This document shows, piece after piece, positions 33,532 through 42,461 of a DNA stretch of 64,000 bases. Where the stretch lies: contig NZ_JAUSTJ010000002.1 of assembly GCF_030812785.1 (NCBI RefSeq), positions 1,612,001 to 1,676,000 of the forward strand, read 5' to 3'. The first letter of the stretch is position 1. Each line of letters opens with the position of its first letter. The notes below the pieces were generated by a model. It made no database searches. It saw only the letters and a program-made list of their open reading frames with translations, and was not told the origin of the DNA. A program made the position numbers and the translations under genes. The stretch is from Sphingomonas kyeonggiensis (GTDB lineage: Bacteria > Pseudomonadota > Alphaproteobacteria > Sphingomonadales > Sphingomonadaceae).

Positions 33532-34709
33532 TCCTGCCCGATGCCGAATGGCGTCACCGCGCCGGGCTCGCGCATCTGGTCGACGTGCTCGGCGATGCGC
33601 GTTTCGTCGGCGGATCGGTGCGCGATACCCTGCTCGACCTGCCGGTCTCCGATCTCGACGTCGCGACGCCGCTCTCGCCCCAGCGGGTGATCGAGCTGCT
33701 CAAGGGCGCCGGCATCCGCGCGGTGCCGACGGGGATCGATCACGGCACGATAACCGCGGTGCTGGAGAGCGGTCCGGTCGAGGTCACCACCTTGCGCCGT
33801 GACGTCTCGACCGACGGCCGCCGCGCCACCGTCGCCTTCACCGACGACTGGCGCGAGGACGCCGCCCGGCGCGATTTCACGATCAACGCGCTCTATGCCG
33901 ATCCCGCGACCGGCGAGATCTTCGACTATTTCGGCGGCCTGGCCGATCTCGTGGTGCGCCATGTCCGCTTCATCGGCGATCCGCTCCAGCGCATCGCCGA
34001 GGATCACCTCCGCATCCTGCGCTTCTTCCGCTTCCTCGCTCGCTTCGGCGACGTCGCCGATCCGGCCGGACTCGACGCCTGCACGGCACGCGCCAAGGAC
34101 CTGATGGCGCTCAGCCGCGAGCGGATCGCGGACGAGTTGCTCAAGCTGCTGGTGGCGAAGGACGCGGTGCGCGTGGTCGCGCTGATGATCGAGCGCGGCA
34201 TCTTCGCGCCGGTGCTGCCGGAGATCGCGTCGGCGGATCGTTTCGCCGATCTCGCGGCGCGCGAGGATGCAGCCGGGGTCGCTCCCGATGCCATCCGCCG
34301 GCTCGCCGCGCTGATCCCGGCCGACTCCGTGCTTGCCGAGCTGATCGCGGCGCGCCTCAAGCTGTCGAAGGCCCAGCGCAAGCGCCTCGCCGCCGCCGTC
34401 GTGCCGCCCGAAGGCAATTTCATCGCCATGGCGTGGCACGCGGGCGTCGAGGCAGCGCGCGACCGGTTGCTGATCTTCGGCAGCCCGCTCTCCGACGTGG
34501 CGGTGCTGGATGCGTGGCAGCCGCCCCGCTTCCCGCTCACCGGCGGCGCGATCGTGGCGCGCGGCATCAAGGCCGGGCCCGAGGTCGCAAGGCTGATGAA
34601 GCAGGTCGAGCAAGCCTGGATTGACGAGGGTTTTCCGGACGAGGCACGCGTGTCGGCGCTGGCCGACGACGCGGTGGCTCAGGCGTTGCGCTCGGCGAGC
34701 AGCGCGTAG
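33528..34709 (+). CDS. CCA tRNA nucleotidyltransferase / poly(A) polymerase family protein
   Basis: A 393-residue class II nucleotidyltransferase. The catalytic head shows FVGGSVRDTLLDLPVSDLDVAT, which contains the GGxVRD element and the Asp pair, followed by RRRD-type EDAARRDFTINAL and the ATP-choosing RIAEDHLRILRFFRF region. It repairs or adds the 3' CCA of tRNA, or adds A tails; the two cannot be told apart here. The ATG at 33528 gives ATGA coupling with the NUDIX stop; an ATG nine bases earlier is possible. The 3' end overlaps the convergent GGDEF-EAL gene by 31 bases. Confidence 0.91.
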   Translation: MILPDAEWRHRAGLAHLVDVLGDARFVGGSVRDTLLDLPVSDLDVATPLSPQRVIELLKGAGIRAVPTGIDHGTITAVLESGPVEVTTLRRDVSTDGRRATVAFTDDWREDAARRDFTINALYADPATGEIFDYFGGLADLVVRHVRFIGDPLQRIAEDHLRILRFFRFLARFGDVADPAGLDACTARAKDLMALSRERIADELLKLLVAKDAVRVVALMIERGIFAPVLPEIASADRFADLAAREDAAGVAPDAIRRLAALIPADSVLAELIAARLKLSKAQRKRLAAAVVPPEGNFIAMAWHAGVEAARDRLLIFGSPLSDVAVLDAWQPPRFPLTGGAIVARGIKAGPEVARLMKQVEQAWIDEGFPDEARVSALADDAVAQALRSASSA

Positions 34710-36394
34710 GCGTCCTCGCGCTCGAGCGCGCGCGAGTAGAGGAAGCCCTGGCCATAGGTGCAGCCCAGCGCCGCGAGGGTCTGGGCAAGCTCGTTGGTCT
34801 CGATGCCCTCGGCGGTGGTCTGCATGCCGAGCGCCTGGGCGAGGCTGAGGATGGCGCGGACGATCGCGACCTTGTCGCGGTCGGCCAGCATGCCGGAGAC
34901 GAAGCTGCGGTCGATCTTGAGCAGGTCGATCGGCAGCTTCTGGAGATAGGCGAGGTTGGAATAGCCCGTGCCGAAATCGTCCATCGCCAGCGTGGTGCCC
35001 AGGTCCTTGAGCGCGTTCATCGTCTGGGCGATGCGGTCGGGATCGGTGACGATCGCGCTTTCGGTGAGCTCGAGGGTCAGGCGGTTGCCGGCCACGCCGT
35101 GCCGGTCGAGCGCGCCCTTGACCATGGCGGGGATATGATCGCGCTGCAGCTGGATCGCCGAAAGGTTGACAGCGATCTTGACACCAGCATCCCCGCCCGC
35201 CGCCCTGTCCCAGGCAGCGATGGTCTGCGCCGCTTCCTCCATCGCCCAGCGGCCGAGCGGGATGATCAGGCCCGATTCCTCGGCAACGGGGATGAAGTCG
35301 TTGGGCGAAAGCGCCACGCCCTCCTCGTTGGTCCAGCGGGCCAGCGCCTCGAACGAGACGATCCGGCCGGTCGCAAGGTCGCAGATCGGCTGGTAGCAGA
35401 GCGTCATCTGGCCATGCTCGATCGCCCGGCGCAGCTCGGTCTCGATGCCGAACTGCTCGCGGGCGATGTCGAAGGTATGCGCCTGGTAGATCTCGGTGCG
35501 GCCGCTCTTCTTGGCGCGTTTCACCGCGAACTGGGCGTTGCGCACCAGATCCTCGGGATCGCCGTCATTGTCGCCGCCGAGCGCGATGCCGATCGAGCAG
35601 TCGACACGGATCTCGAAGTCCGAGAGGCGGAACGGATTGGCCAGCGCCGCCTGGATGCGCTTGGCGACATGGAGTGCGTCGCCCGGCCCCTCGTCGAGGG
35701 TCAGCAGCACGCCGAATTCGTCGCCGCCCATCCGGGCCAGCGTGTCACGGCTGCGCAGCGCGCCCTTCACCCGGCGCGCCACGGTGATCAGCAGCTCGTC
35801 GCCGGCAAGGCCGCCCATGCAGGCGTTGACGCGGCTGAACCGATCGAGATTGACCACCAGCACCGCGAAATCGCCGACATTCTCGGGCGAGATCGCATGC
35901 TCGAGCGCATCGGAGAATCCGGCGCGGTTGGGCAGGCCGGTGAGGCTGTCCGTCGCCATCTCGCGGCGCAGGCTGTATTCGGTGCGCAGTTCGGAGGTGT
36001 GGTCGACCAGGGTGACCATGCAGCGCGGAAAGGCGCGACGGTCGGCACGCTTGGCGAGCATCACCCGGAAATGCCGGGCATCGACCTCGTCGCCGAACTG
36101 CCAGCTGATCTCGCACTGCATCTCGTTCGATTCGATGAAGCGGCGCAGGCGCGGTCCGAGCAGGCGGATCAAGGGCGATTCGCTGGCGATGGTGCCGAGG
36201 CCGGCGAGGCGGAAGGAGCGGTTGACCGCGTCGAAGACGAAGCAGTCTTCCCGCAATTCGACGAGCGCGGCGGGCACCGGCAGCATGTCGAGCATCATCG
36301 CCGAAACGCCCGGGCCGAAGGTAAGCGCGTCCGGCTGCTGCGGCACGGGCAGCGGCGCCACAAAACGGGCTTTCTTCGACCTGGCGAACACCAT
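34679..36394 (-). CDS. GGDEF-EAL cyclic di-GMP signalling protein
   Basis: A 571-residue cytosolic protein with a PAS-like N-terminal region (about 30-135), a GGDEF domain (about 145-310) and an EAL domain (about 320-565). The GGDEF site is intact (GGDEF at 223-227) and the inhibitory I-site RSRD sits five residues before it, so diguanylate cyclase activity with product inhibition is possible. The EAL site is also intact (EAL at 349-351, then ELTESAI and DDFGTGYS), so phosphodiesterase activity is possible. No membrane helix is present. It stands alone; the input signal is unknown. Confidence 0.93.
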   Translation of the reverse strand: MVFARSKKARFVAPLPVPQQPDALTFGPGVSAMMLDMLPVPAALVELREDCFVFDAVNRSFRLAGLGTIASESPLIRLLGPRLRRFIESNEMQCEISWQFGDEVDARHFRVMLAKRADRRAFPRCMVTLVDHTSELRTEYSLRREMATDSLTGLPNRAGFSDALEHAISPENVGDFAVLVVNLDRFSRVNACMGGLAGDELLITVARRVKGALRSRDTLARMGGDEFGVLLTLDEGPGDALHVAKRIQAALANPFRLSDFEIRVDCSIGIALGGDNDGDPEDLVRNAQFAVKRAKKSGRTEIYQAHTFDIAREQFGIETELRRAIEHGQMTLCYQPICDLATGRIVSFEALARWTNEEGVALSPNDFIPVAEESGLIIPLGRWAMEEAAQTIAAWDRAAGGDAGVKIAVNLSAIQLQRDHIPAMVKGALDRHGVAGNRLTLELTESAIVTDPDRIAQTMNALKDLGTTLAMDDFGTGYSNLAYLQKLPIDLLKIDRSFVSGMLADRDKVAIVRAILSLAQALGMQTTAEGIETNELAQTLAALGCTYGQGFLYSRALEREDAYALLAERNA

Positions 36395-36454
36395 CCTGTC
36401 CGGCCTAGTCCCGATTGGTTAAAACCGCCTGAAACAAAAGCGTTTTACGTCGCC

Positions 36455-38695
36455 CTAGAAACGATTGTCGCGCGGAAAGCCGTTCGGCGCCATCCGGCCG
36501 GCCGCGCCGCGGGTCGCGCGCCAGGGCGAAAGATCGGTTTCGCTGCGCGTCCGGCCGCTCTCGCCGCCCATCGCCCAGCTCAGCCCGTCGACCATCTTGA
36601 AGGTCCGCACATCGCTCAGCCCACCGTCGCGGTAGCGCTGCAGCTGAACGCCCTGCCCGCGCCCAAGCTCCGCCACTTCGGACAGCGGGAAGACCAGCAG
36701 CTTGCGGTTGTCGCCCACCGCCGCCACCGCATCGTCCTCGGCGCCGATCGGCTTGACCAGCTTGAGATGCGCTCCGGCCCGCGGCGTCACCACCTGCTTG
36801 CCCTTGCGGGTCTCGGCGATCACGTCCTCGACCTTGACGACGAAGCCGCGGCCGTCATCCGCCGCCACCAGCAGCTTGGGCGCCTGGCTCGACGGCAGCA
36901 GGGCGATAATGTTCCGCTCGCCCTCCAGGTCGATCATCAGCCGCACCGGCTCGCCGAACCCGCGCCCGCCGGGCAGCTTGTCCGCACCCAGCGTGTAGAA
37001 ACGGCCATTGTCTGCAGCCAATAGCAGCTTGTCGGTGGTCTGGGCATGGAAGGCCAGGAAGGCCGAATCGCCTTCCTTGAACTTCAGCGCCTCGCCCGAC
37101 AGATCCTCGACATGGCCCTTCATCGCGCGGATCCAGCCGCGCGCCGAGAGGATCACCGTGATCGGCTCGCGCTCGATCATCGCCTCGAGCGGGATCTCGC
37201 GCGCCGGCGCCGCTTCCTCGACCAGGGTGCGGCGCTTGCCCAGCGCCGTCTCCGGGCCGTAGCGCTCGATCATCTTGGCGAGGTCGCGCTTCATCCGGGT
37301 GCGCTGGCGGGCATCGGAGGAAAGCAGCAGCTCGAGATCGGCCTTTTCCTTCTCCAGCGCATCGCGCTCGCGCTTGAGCTCCATCTCCTCGAGCTTGCGC
37401 AACGAGCGCAGCCGCATGTTGAGGATCGCCTCGGCCTGACGGTCGGTGAGCTGGAACTCGGCCATCATCACCGGCTTGGGCTCGTCCTCGGTGCGGATGA
37501 TCTCGATCACCCGGTCGAGATTGAGGAAGGCGATGATATAGCCGCCGACCAGCTCGAGCCGGTCGGTGATCTTGGCCACCCGGTGCTCGGACTTGCGGCG
37601 CAGCACGACGAACTGATGCTCGAGCCAGCCCTGCAACGCCTCGCTCAGGCTCATCACCCGCGGCGTGCGGTGCTTGTCGAGCACGTTGAGGTTGAGCGGC
37701 ACCCGCACTTCGAGGTCCGACAGACGGAACAGGCTGTTGATCAGGTCCTCGGCCACCACCGTGCGGCTGCGCGGCTCGAGCACGATGCGGATGTCCTCGG
37801 CGCTCTCGTCGCGGACATCGCCCAGGATCGGCAGCTTCTTCTCGTTGATTAGCTCGGCGATCCCCTCGATCAGCTTGCCCTTCTGGACGCCGTACGGGAT
37901 CTCGGAGACGACGAGGTGCCAGCCCCCGCCCTTCTCGGTCACCTTCTCAATCTTCGCGCGCACCCGGAAGCCGCCACGGCCGGTGGCATAGGCCTCGGCG
38001 ATCGCCGCCGGGCTGTCCACGATGATGCCGCCGGTCGGCAGGTCGGGGCCCTGGACATAGTCGAGGACATTGGCCTGAGGATTGTCGATCAGAGCCACCG
38101 CCGCGTTCATCAGCTCGGCGGCGTTGTGCGGGGGGATGCTCGTCGCCATGCCGACCGCGATGCCGGCCGCGCCATTGGCGAGCAGGTTCGGGAACAGGCC
38201 TGGGAAGAGCTCGGGCTCCTCGTCCTCGCCGTTATAGGTGGGGCGGAAATCGACGGCATTCTCGTCGAGCCCGTCCATCAGGTCGATGGCGACCTGGGTC
38301 AGGCGTGCTTCGGTATAGCGATAGGCAGCAGCGTTATCGCCGTCGATATTGCCGAAATTGCCCTGGCCGTCGACCAGCGGGTAGCGCAGCGCGAAGGTCT
38401 GGGCGAGGCGGACCATCGCGTCATAGACCGACTGATCGCCATGCGGGTGGTATTTACCGATCACGTCGCCGACGACGCGGGCGCACTTCTTGTAGCCGCT
38501 CGCCGGATCGAGCCGCAGCAGCCGCATCGCCCAGAGCAGGCGGCGGTGGACCGGCTTCAACCCGTCGCGGACATCGGGCAGCGAGCGCGCCGTGATCGTG
38601 GAGAGCGCGTAGACCAGGTACCGCTCGGAAAGCGCGCTGTCGAAGGGAACGTCGGAAGGCGCGCCGGGATCTTGAATGTCGGTGTCGAGGCTCAT
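36455..38695 (-). CDS. parC: DNA topoisomerase IV subunit A
   Basis: A 746-residue type IIA topoisomerase subunit that breaks and rejoins DNA to decatenate chromosomes, with ParE. The catalytic Tyr127 lies in [10 protein letters not shown]. The C-terminal domain has degenerate pinwheel repeats (about residues 500-700), with no full GyrA box, which favours ParC over GyrA. The quinolone region reads [10 protein letters not shown], so Gln88 stands where E. coli ParC has Ser80, and Asp92 where it has Glu84. The ATG at 38695 follows GGTGGG; the upstream frame adds 19 unlikely residues. parE is not in the window. Confidence 0.93.
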   Translation of the reverse strand: MSLDTDIQDPGAPSDVPFDSALSERYLVYALSTITARSLPDVRDGLKPVHRRLLWAMRLLRLDPASGYKKCARVVGDVIGKYHPHGDQSVYDAMVRLAQTFALRYPLVDGQGNFGNIDGDNAAAYRYTEARLTQVAIDLMDGLDENAVDFRPTYNGEDEEPELFPGLFPNLLANGAAGIAVGMATSIPPHNAAELMNAAVALIDNPQANVLDYVQGPDLPTGGIIVDSPAAIAEAYATGRGGFRVRAKIEKVTEKGGGWHLVVSEIPYGVQKGKLIEGIAELINEKKLPILGDVRDESAEDIRIVLEPRSRTVVAEDLINSLFRLSDLEVRVPLNLNVLDKHRTPRVMSLSEALQGWLEHQFVVLRRKSEHRVAKITDRLELVGGYIIAFLNLDRVIEIIRTEDEPKPVMMAEFQLTDRQAEAILNMRLRSLRKLEEMELKRERDALEKEKADLELLLSSDARQRTRMKRDLAKMIERYGPETALGKRRTLVEEAAPAREIPLEAMIEREPITVILSARGWIRAMKGHVEDLSGEALKFKEGDSAFLAFHAQTTDKLLLAADNGRFYTLGADKLPGGRGFGEPVRLMIDLEGERNIIALLPSSQAPKLLVAADDGRGFVVKVEDVIAETRKGKQVVTPRAGAHLKLVKPIGAEDDAVAAVGDNRKLLVFPLSEVAELGRGQGVQLQRYRDGGLSDVRTFKMVDGLSWAMGGESGRTRSETDLSPWRATRGAAGRMAPNGFPRDNRF

Positions 38696-39231
38696 TTCCC
38701 ACCCCGGATAGCAGCAGCGAAGGCCAAGCGCCAAGCCGGGGCGCGGCGACATTCAACCGAACGCTTGGGTGTTGGAAAATTCGAGCCGCAGATTTTGGCG
38801 ATAACTATCGAATTTCTCATGCTTTTACCGAAACGCCCGCGGAGAAATGTTGAATCTCTTGAATCCCCACACGCGTGCGCGAGAGCCGATAAAGCCGAGG
38901 ACTGGATACGAGGTTCGAGACGAGGCAACACTCCGGAACTAAAGCAGAACATTTCCAACTTTGCCAGTGGCGAGGCCGGCTTTGCGCCACGGACCTGCCA
39001 TTTTCGCGGTGCGATGCGGTCGTGCAAGCGCTGCAGAGACGTTCAAGAATGTGACGCTTCTTATCGGCAATCCGCCACGATCCCGCCCCAATCTTCTCTG
39101 TAAAACCTGCCCGCTTACAAGCTCTCTATCCACCCCGGTCAGTCTAAAATTCTTTCACAGGCTATTACGGGATCGCCGAAATCGTTCCGTCTCCGGAATA
39201 CACAGGGGAACTCGAACGAAAGTAAGCAGAT
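38696..39231. other. 536-base gap without a recognisable gene
   Basis: The stretch between the parC start and the outer-membrane protein gene is markedly less GC-rich than its neighbours in places (38760-38850 and 39100-39180) and has no open frame with a plausible start, codon use or homology. It must hold the parC promoter and that of the barrel gene. I see no palindromic repeat. It may hide a small RNA or a decayed gene. Confidence 0.5.
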
Positions 39232-39849
39232 ATGCGCAACTCGATCCTTATACTCGTCGCCGCGACTTGCCTCGCGAGCGCGAACACTGCCTTTGCGCAG
39301 GAAGTAGAGAAGGAGAAGACGCCGGCACAGAGCTTTGCCGGTCCGCGCGTCGAAGCGACGATCGGCCTGGACCAGAGCGGTGACGATGCGCTTTCCGGCG
39401 GCGAACTGACCGGGCTGCGCGCAGGCGGCGCGGTCGGCTATGACGTGGCCATCGGCAAGCGGGTCACCATCGGCGTCGAAGGCGGTATCGGCTGGGTTGT
39501 CGCGGGCAGCGCCAAGGTCGGGCCGTTCCCGAGCACCGGGTCCACTACTTACAAGACCGATGCGGCGCGCGACATCGATGTCTCCGCTCGGATCGGCTAT
39601 GCGCTGAGCCCGAAGACGCTGATCTTTGCCAAGGCCGGCTGGGCGGACCTGCGCTACGATACCCATGGTAGCGACGGCCGGGACTATGGTCCCAGCACCG
39701 CCAATGGCCTGCGCGTGGGTGCCGGCGTCGAGCAGAAGTTGACCAAGAACGTCTATGCCAAGGCCGAATATCGCCTCACGCGAACCGACGACTATCGGGG
39801 CCACGACGACCGCCACCAGCTGCTCACCGGCATCGGCGTGCGCTTCTAG
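39232..39849 (+). CDS. outer-membrane beta-barrel protein (OmpA/OmpX-like porin family)
   Basis: A 205-residue protein with a Sec signal (RNSILILVAATCLASANTAFA) and an eight-stranded barrel pattern of alternating residues, beginning GPRVEATIGLD and ending with the typical C-terminal strand HQLLTGIGVRF, whose final Phe is the outer-membrane assembly signal. Regular strand motifs such as GLRAGGAVGYDV, VTIGVEGGIGWV and KNVYAKAEYRL are seen. It lacks an OmpA peptidoglycan-binding domain. Function is structural or adhesion-like at most by inference. It follows a long, AT-richer leader region. Confidence 0.85.
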   Translation: MRNSILILVAATCLASANTAFAQEVEKEKTPAQSFAGPRVEATIGLDQSGDDALSGGELTGLRAGGAVGYDVAIGKRVTIGVEGGIGWVVAGSAKVGPFPSTGSTTYKTDAARDIDVSARIGYALSPKTLIFAKAGWADLRYDTHGSDGRDYGPSTANGLRVGAGVEQKLTKNVYAKAEYRLTRTDDYRGHDDRHQLLTGIGVRF

Positions 39850-39862
39850 AACGCATAACCGG

Positions 39863-39891
39863 CAGGGGGACGGCTTGTCCCCATCCCCCTG
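39863..39891. terminator. hairpin between the barrel gene and the LysR gene
   Basis: CAGGGGGA and TCCCCCTG form an 8-bp stem around a 13-base loop that can itself pair (GGGGAC/GTCCCC alternative). It fills the 42-base gap between the convergent stops and may end both transcripts. Confidence 0.5.
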
Positions 39892-40833
39892 TCAGTCTGC
39901 CGGGCGATCCTCCGGCGCCACCAGCGCGCCCCAGGGATCGTGCGCCAGCGAGGTCTTCACTTCCTCCAGCAGCCAGTCGCGAAAGGCGCGGATCTTGGGC
40001 TGGTTGCGCTTGTTCTCGGCATACATCAGCCAGAAGGCGTTGCGGTACTGGGCGGTGATCTGCGGGAGCAGCTGGACGAGCTGGCCCGAAGCGATCGCCG
40101 GCAGCCACATCGGCGGGCTGAGGATCGAGATGCCGTGGCCGGCAATCGCGGCATTGCCGTCCAGGATCTGCGAATCGAAACGGACGCCAGCCAGGTCGAC
40201 ATAGGCCGGAGTCTCGCCCATCGCCGCGGCGAACCACAGGTCCCACCAGTCGTCGTTATAGGTCAGCCGGGGTAGTTCGAGCAGATCGGCCGGCGTGCGC
40301 ACCGGCGGATGCCTCGCCAGGAAATCCGGGCTGGCAAAGGGCGCCACCGGCATGCCCATCAGGAAATGGCAGCTGTGTCCCGGCATCGGGCCGGGCGCGC
40401 CGCGCAGCCCGACATCGGCCTCCCCTGCCAGCAGATCTACGATCTCGTCGCCGACGTGCAGCCGCACCGCCAGCTCGGGCCGGGCGAGCTGGAACGAGCC
40501 GATCCGGCCGGCGAGCCAGTTGGTAGCAAGCGTGCGCGGCGCGGTGATCCGCATCACGCTCTCGCTTTCGGCATGGACCGCGGCAAAGGCATCGCCCATC
40601 GCATCGAAGGCAGTGGTGATCTGCGGCGCGATCCGGCGGCCGATATCGGTGAGCGCGATACCGCGCCCGCTGCGCGCGAACAGCGGCGCGCCGACACGCT
40701 CCTCCAGCAGCTTCATCTGATAGCTCACCGCCGCCTGGGTCATGCCCAGTTCCTCCGCGGCGCGGGTGAAGTTGCCGTGCCGGGCAGCGGCCTCGAACAC
40801 GCGGACGGCGGACAAGGGAGGAAGGCGGCGCAT
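39892..40833 (-). CDS. LysR-family transcriptional regulator (GcvA-like)
   Basis: A 313-residue LysR regulator. The N-terminal winged helix (about residues 5-62) reads LSAVRVFEAAARHGNFTRAAEELGMTQAAVSYQMKLLEERVG, the usual recognition region, and is followed by a periplasmic-binding-like effector domain from about residue 90. The start at 40833 matches LysR N-termini; the longer open frame upstream runs across the divergent gene. It is divergent from the UrrA-type gene, 114 bases apart, so it may control that gene and itself. The effector is unknown. Confidence 0.9.
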   Translation of the reverse strand: MRRLPPLSAVRVFEAAARHGNFTRAAEELGMTQAAVSYQMKLLEERVGAPLFARSGRGIALTDIGRRIAPQITTAFDAMGDAFAAVHAESESVMRITAPRTLATNWLAGRIGSFQLARPELAVRLHVGDEIVDLLAGEADVGLRGAPGPMPGHSCHFLMGMPVAPFASPDFLARHPPVRTPADLLELPRLTYNDDWWDLWFAAAMGETPAYVDLAGVRFDSQILDGNAAIAGHGISILSPPMWLPAIASGQLVQLLPQITAQYRNAFWLMYAENKRNQPKIRAFRDWLLEEVKTSLAHDPWGALVAPEDRPAD

Positions 40834-40947
40834 CAGAATATACAAGCACAGCTTATGGATGTTGGCCAATGATTTGTTGGCCTGGCGGCGCGTTCGGGCG
40901 CAGATGGAGGGGGTGCCGAACATGGCGCGCATCCAAAGGAACAAGCC

Positions 40948-41265
40948 ATGCTGAAGACCCTGATCCCCCTCGCCCTGATCCTTTCGCCCGCGTTGATCCC
41001 GCTGGCCGCCAAGGCGCAGAACCACGAAATCGTCCGCGTTTCCTATGCCGATCTCGACCTGTCCCGTGCCGAGGGGCGCAGCGCGCTCGACCGCCGGCTG
41101 GCCCGCGCGATCGACAAGGCGTGCCCGGCCACCCGCCCCGGCTATGTGACCGAGTCTCCGAGTGCGCTGCGCTGCAAGGCGCTCCTGCGCGAGCGCGTCT
41201 CGGAAGCGCGCCAGCAGGCCGTCACCCGGCAGGGCAGCCCCATCCGGATCTCCGCCCGTCCCTGA
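40948..41265 (+). CDS. UrrA family exported protein
   Basis: A 105-residue exported protein with a Sec signal (LKTLIPLALILSPALIPLAAKAQ). The mature part contains VSYADLDLSRAEGRSALDRRLARAIDKAC and a second Cys about 17 residues later, the pattern of the UrrA family of alphaproteobacteria. The function of UrrA proteins is not established. AAAGGAA precedes the ATG. It is divergent from the LysR regulator, which suggests regulation by it. Confidence 0.84.
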   Translation: MLKTLIPLALILSPALIPLAAKAQNHEIVRVSYADLDLSRAEGRSALDRRLARAIDKACPATRPGYVTESPSALRCKALLRERVSEARQQAVTRQGSPIRISARP

Positions 41266-41287
41266 TTGATCCCTCGGAAGGCGAAGA

Positions 41288-41314
41288 GGCGGGCGGCCTG
41301 CAACGTCGCCCGCC
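41288..41314 (+). terminator. hairpin after the UrrA-family gene
   Basis: GGCGGGC and GCCCGCC form a 7-bp stem with a 13-base loop, about 22 bases after the stop codon. There is no T-run, so its role as a terminator is uncertain. Confidence 0.35.
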
Positions 41315-41437
41315 AACCCATAAGCGTTGCTGATATCGCGCAGCGCGATCCCGAAAAGGGAAAGCCGGTGCGATCCGGGCGGGTTGGGCCCGTCACAAAA
41401 TATGGTTACTCCTTGGTCAAGGAACAGGGAGGAACCC

Positions 41438-42346
41438 ATGCGAGTCGTTTGGGCATTGGCGGCGCTTGCGCTGCTCGCGGGATGCGATGGTATCGATCGC
41501 CCCGCGGACGGCAAGGACAAGTCCGAATTCGCTTCGGCAGCCAATGCCGAGGCCTTCGCCTCGACCGGCACAGGCTTCGACTATCGCTATGCCTATCGGC
41601 TGCCGGGCAGCCGGGTGAAGGGCGTGCTCCAGTCCAATGCCGATGCCTGCGACCGGATCGGCCCGGCGCGCTGCCGCATCCTTTCGATGCGCTACCGCGT
41701 CGATGACGGCAACAAGACCCGCGCGGTGCTGACCATCCGCATCGATCCGTCGATCGCACGCGCCTTCGGCGACGCGGTGACCAAGAACGTGACCGGATCG
41801 GACGGCGTGCTGGTCGACACCGAGATCACCGGCGCGGACTCGACCGCTACCGCACGCAGCGTCGCGGTGGTGAAGCGGCTGCAGGACCAGCTCCAGAACG
41901 CCCGCGCCAGCACCTCGCCCGACGGCCAGGCCCGTGCCGCGCGCCTGCAGAATGCGCTGTCGGTGATCGCCGAGGTGGAGGCGAGCCAGGGCCAGACCCT
42001 GGCCAATGCGCCGATGCTGTTCACTTATGAATCAAGCAGCGCGCTGAGCGGCCTCGGCTCGTCCGAGGCGAATTTCCGCACCGCCGGGCAGACGCTGGAG
42101 AATTCGGTCGCCCAGCTCGTCCAGCTGCTGGCGAGCATCGGGCCCTGGTGCCTGCTGATGCTCGCGGTGGTGCTGCTGCTGCGTTGGATCATCCATGGCC
42201 GCGCCGTGGGACCCGATGTCGAGCCGCGCCACGACGAGGGCTATGAGAGCACGCATGACGGCCGCGACCAGCGCGGGCGCGGCGACAATCGCAACCTGAT
42301 CCAGCGCTGGTTCTCGCGCGACGAGGAAGACGAGCACGCGCGCTGA
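41438..42346 (+). CDS. DUF4349-type lipoprotein
   Basis: A 302-residue protein with a lipoprotein signal (VVWALAALALLAGC, lipidated Cys about 16) and a C-terminal membrane helix (about 226-250, CLLMLAVVLLLRW) with a basic cytosolic tail. The central domain FDYRYAYRLPGSRVKGVLQSNADACDRIGPARCRILSMRY and the helical region resemble the DUF4349 family, but the signature coiled coil is reduced. GGGAGGAACCC precedes the ATG. A related gene follows after 115 bases, so this is probably an old duplication. No function is known for the family. Confidence 0.78.
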   Translation: MRVVWALAALALLAGCDGIDRPADGKDKSEFASAANAEAFASTGTGFDYRYAYRLPGSRVKGVLQSNADACDRIGPARCRILSMRYRVDDGNKTRAVLTIRIDPSIARAFGDAVTKNVTGSDGVLVDTEITGADSTATARSVAVVKRLQDQLQNARASTSPDGQARAARLQNALSVIAEVEASQGQTLANAPMLFTYESSSALSGLGSSEANFRTAGQTLENSVAQLVQLLASIGPWCLLMLAVVLLLRWIIHGRAVGPDVEPRHDEGYESTHDGRDQRGRGDNRNLIQRWFSRDEEDEHAR

Positions 42347-42425
42347 TCGGCGCGCGTTGCAGCACTGCATTTCGGCAAGCGGGGACAGCATGCGCTTCCC
42401 CGCTTGCTTTTTGCCTTGGTTATGT

Positions 42426-42439
42426 GATGTTATAACATC
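42426..42439 (+). promoter_or_regulatory. perfect 14-base palindrome (putative operator) before the second DUF4349 gene
   Basis: GATGTTATAACATC is an uninterrupted palindrome 22 bases before the ATG, immediately ahead of the AAAGGGAGAG ribosome binding site. The AT-rich core stands out in this GC-rich genome. It could be an operator for a dimeric regulator; none is adjacent. Confidence 0.45.
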
Positions 42440-42461
42440 TATAAACAAAGGGAGAGATGCG

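Noticed and set aside
40834..41571. N-terminal extension of the LysR frame
   Set aside because: It crosses the divergent UrrA-type gene, and LysR proteins begin just at the chosen ATG.
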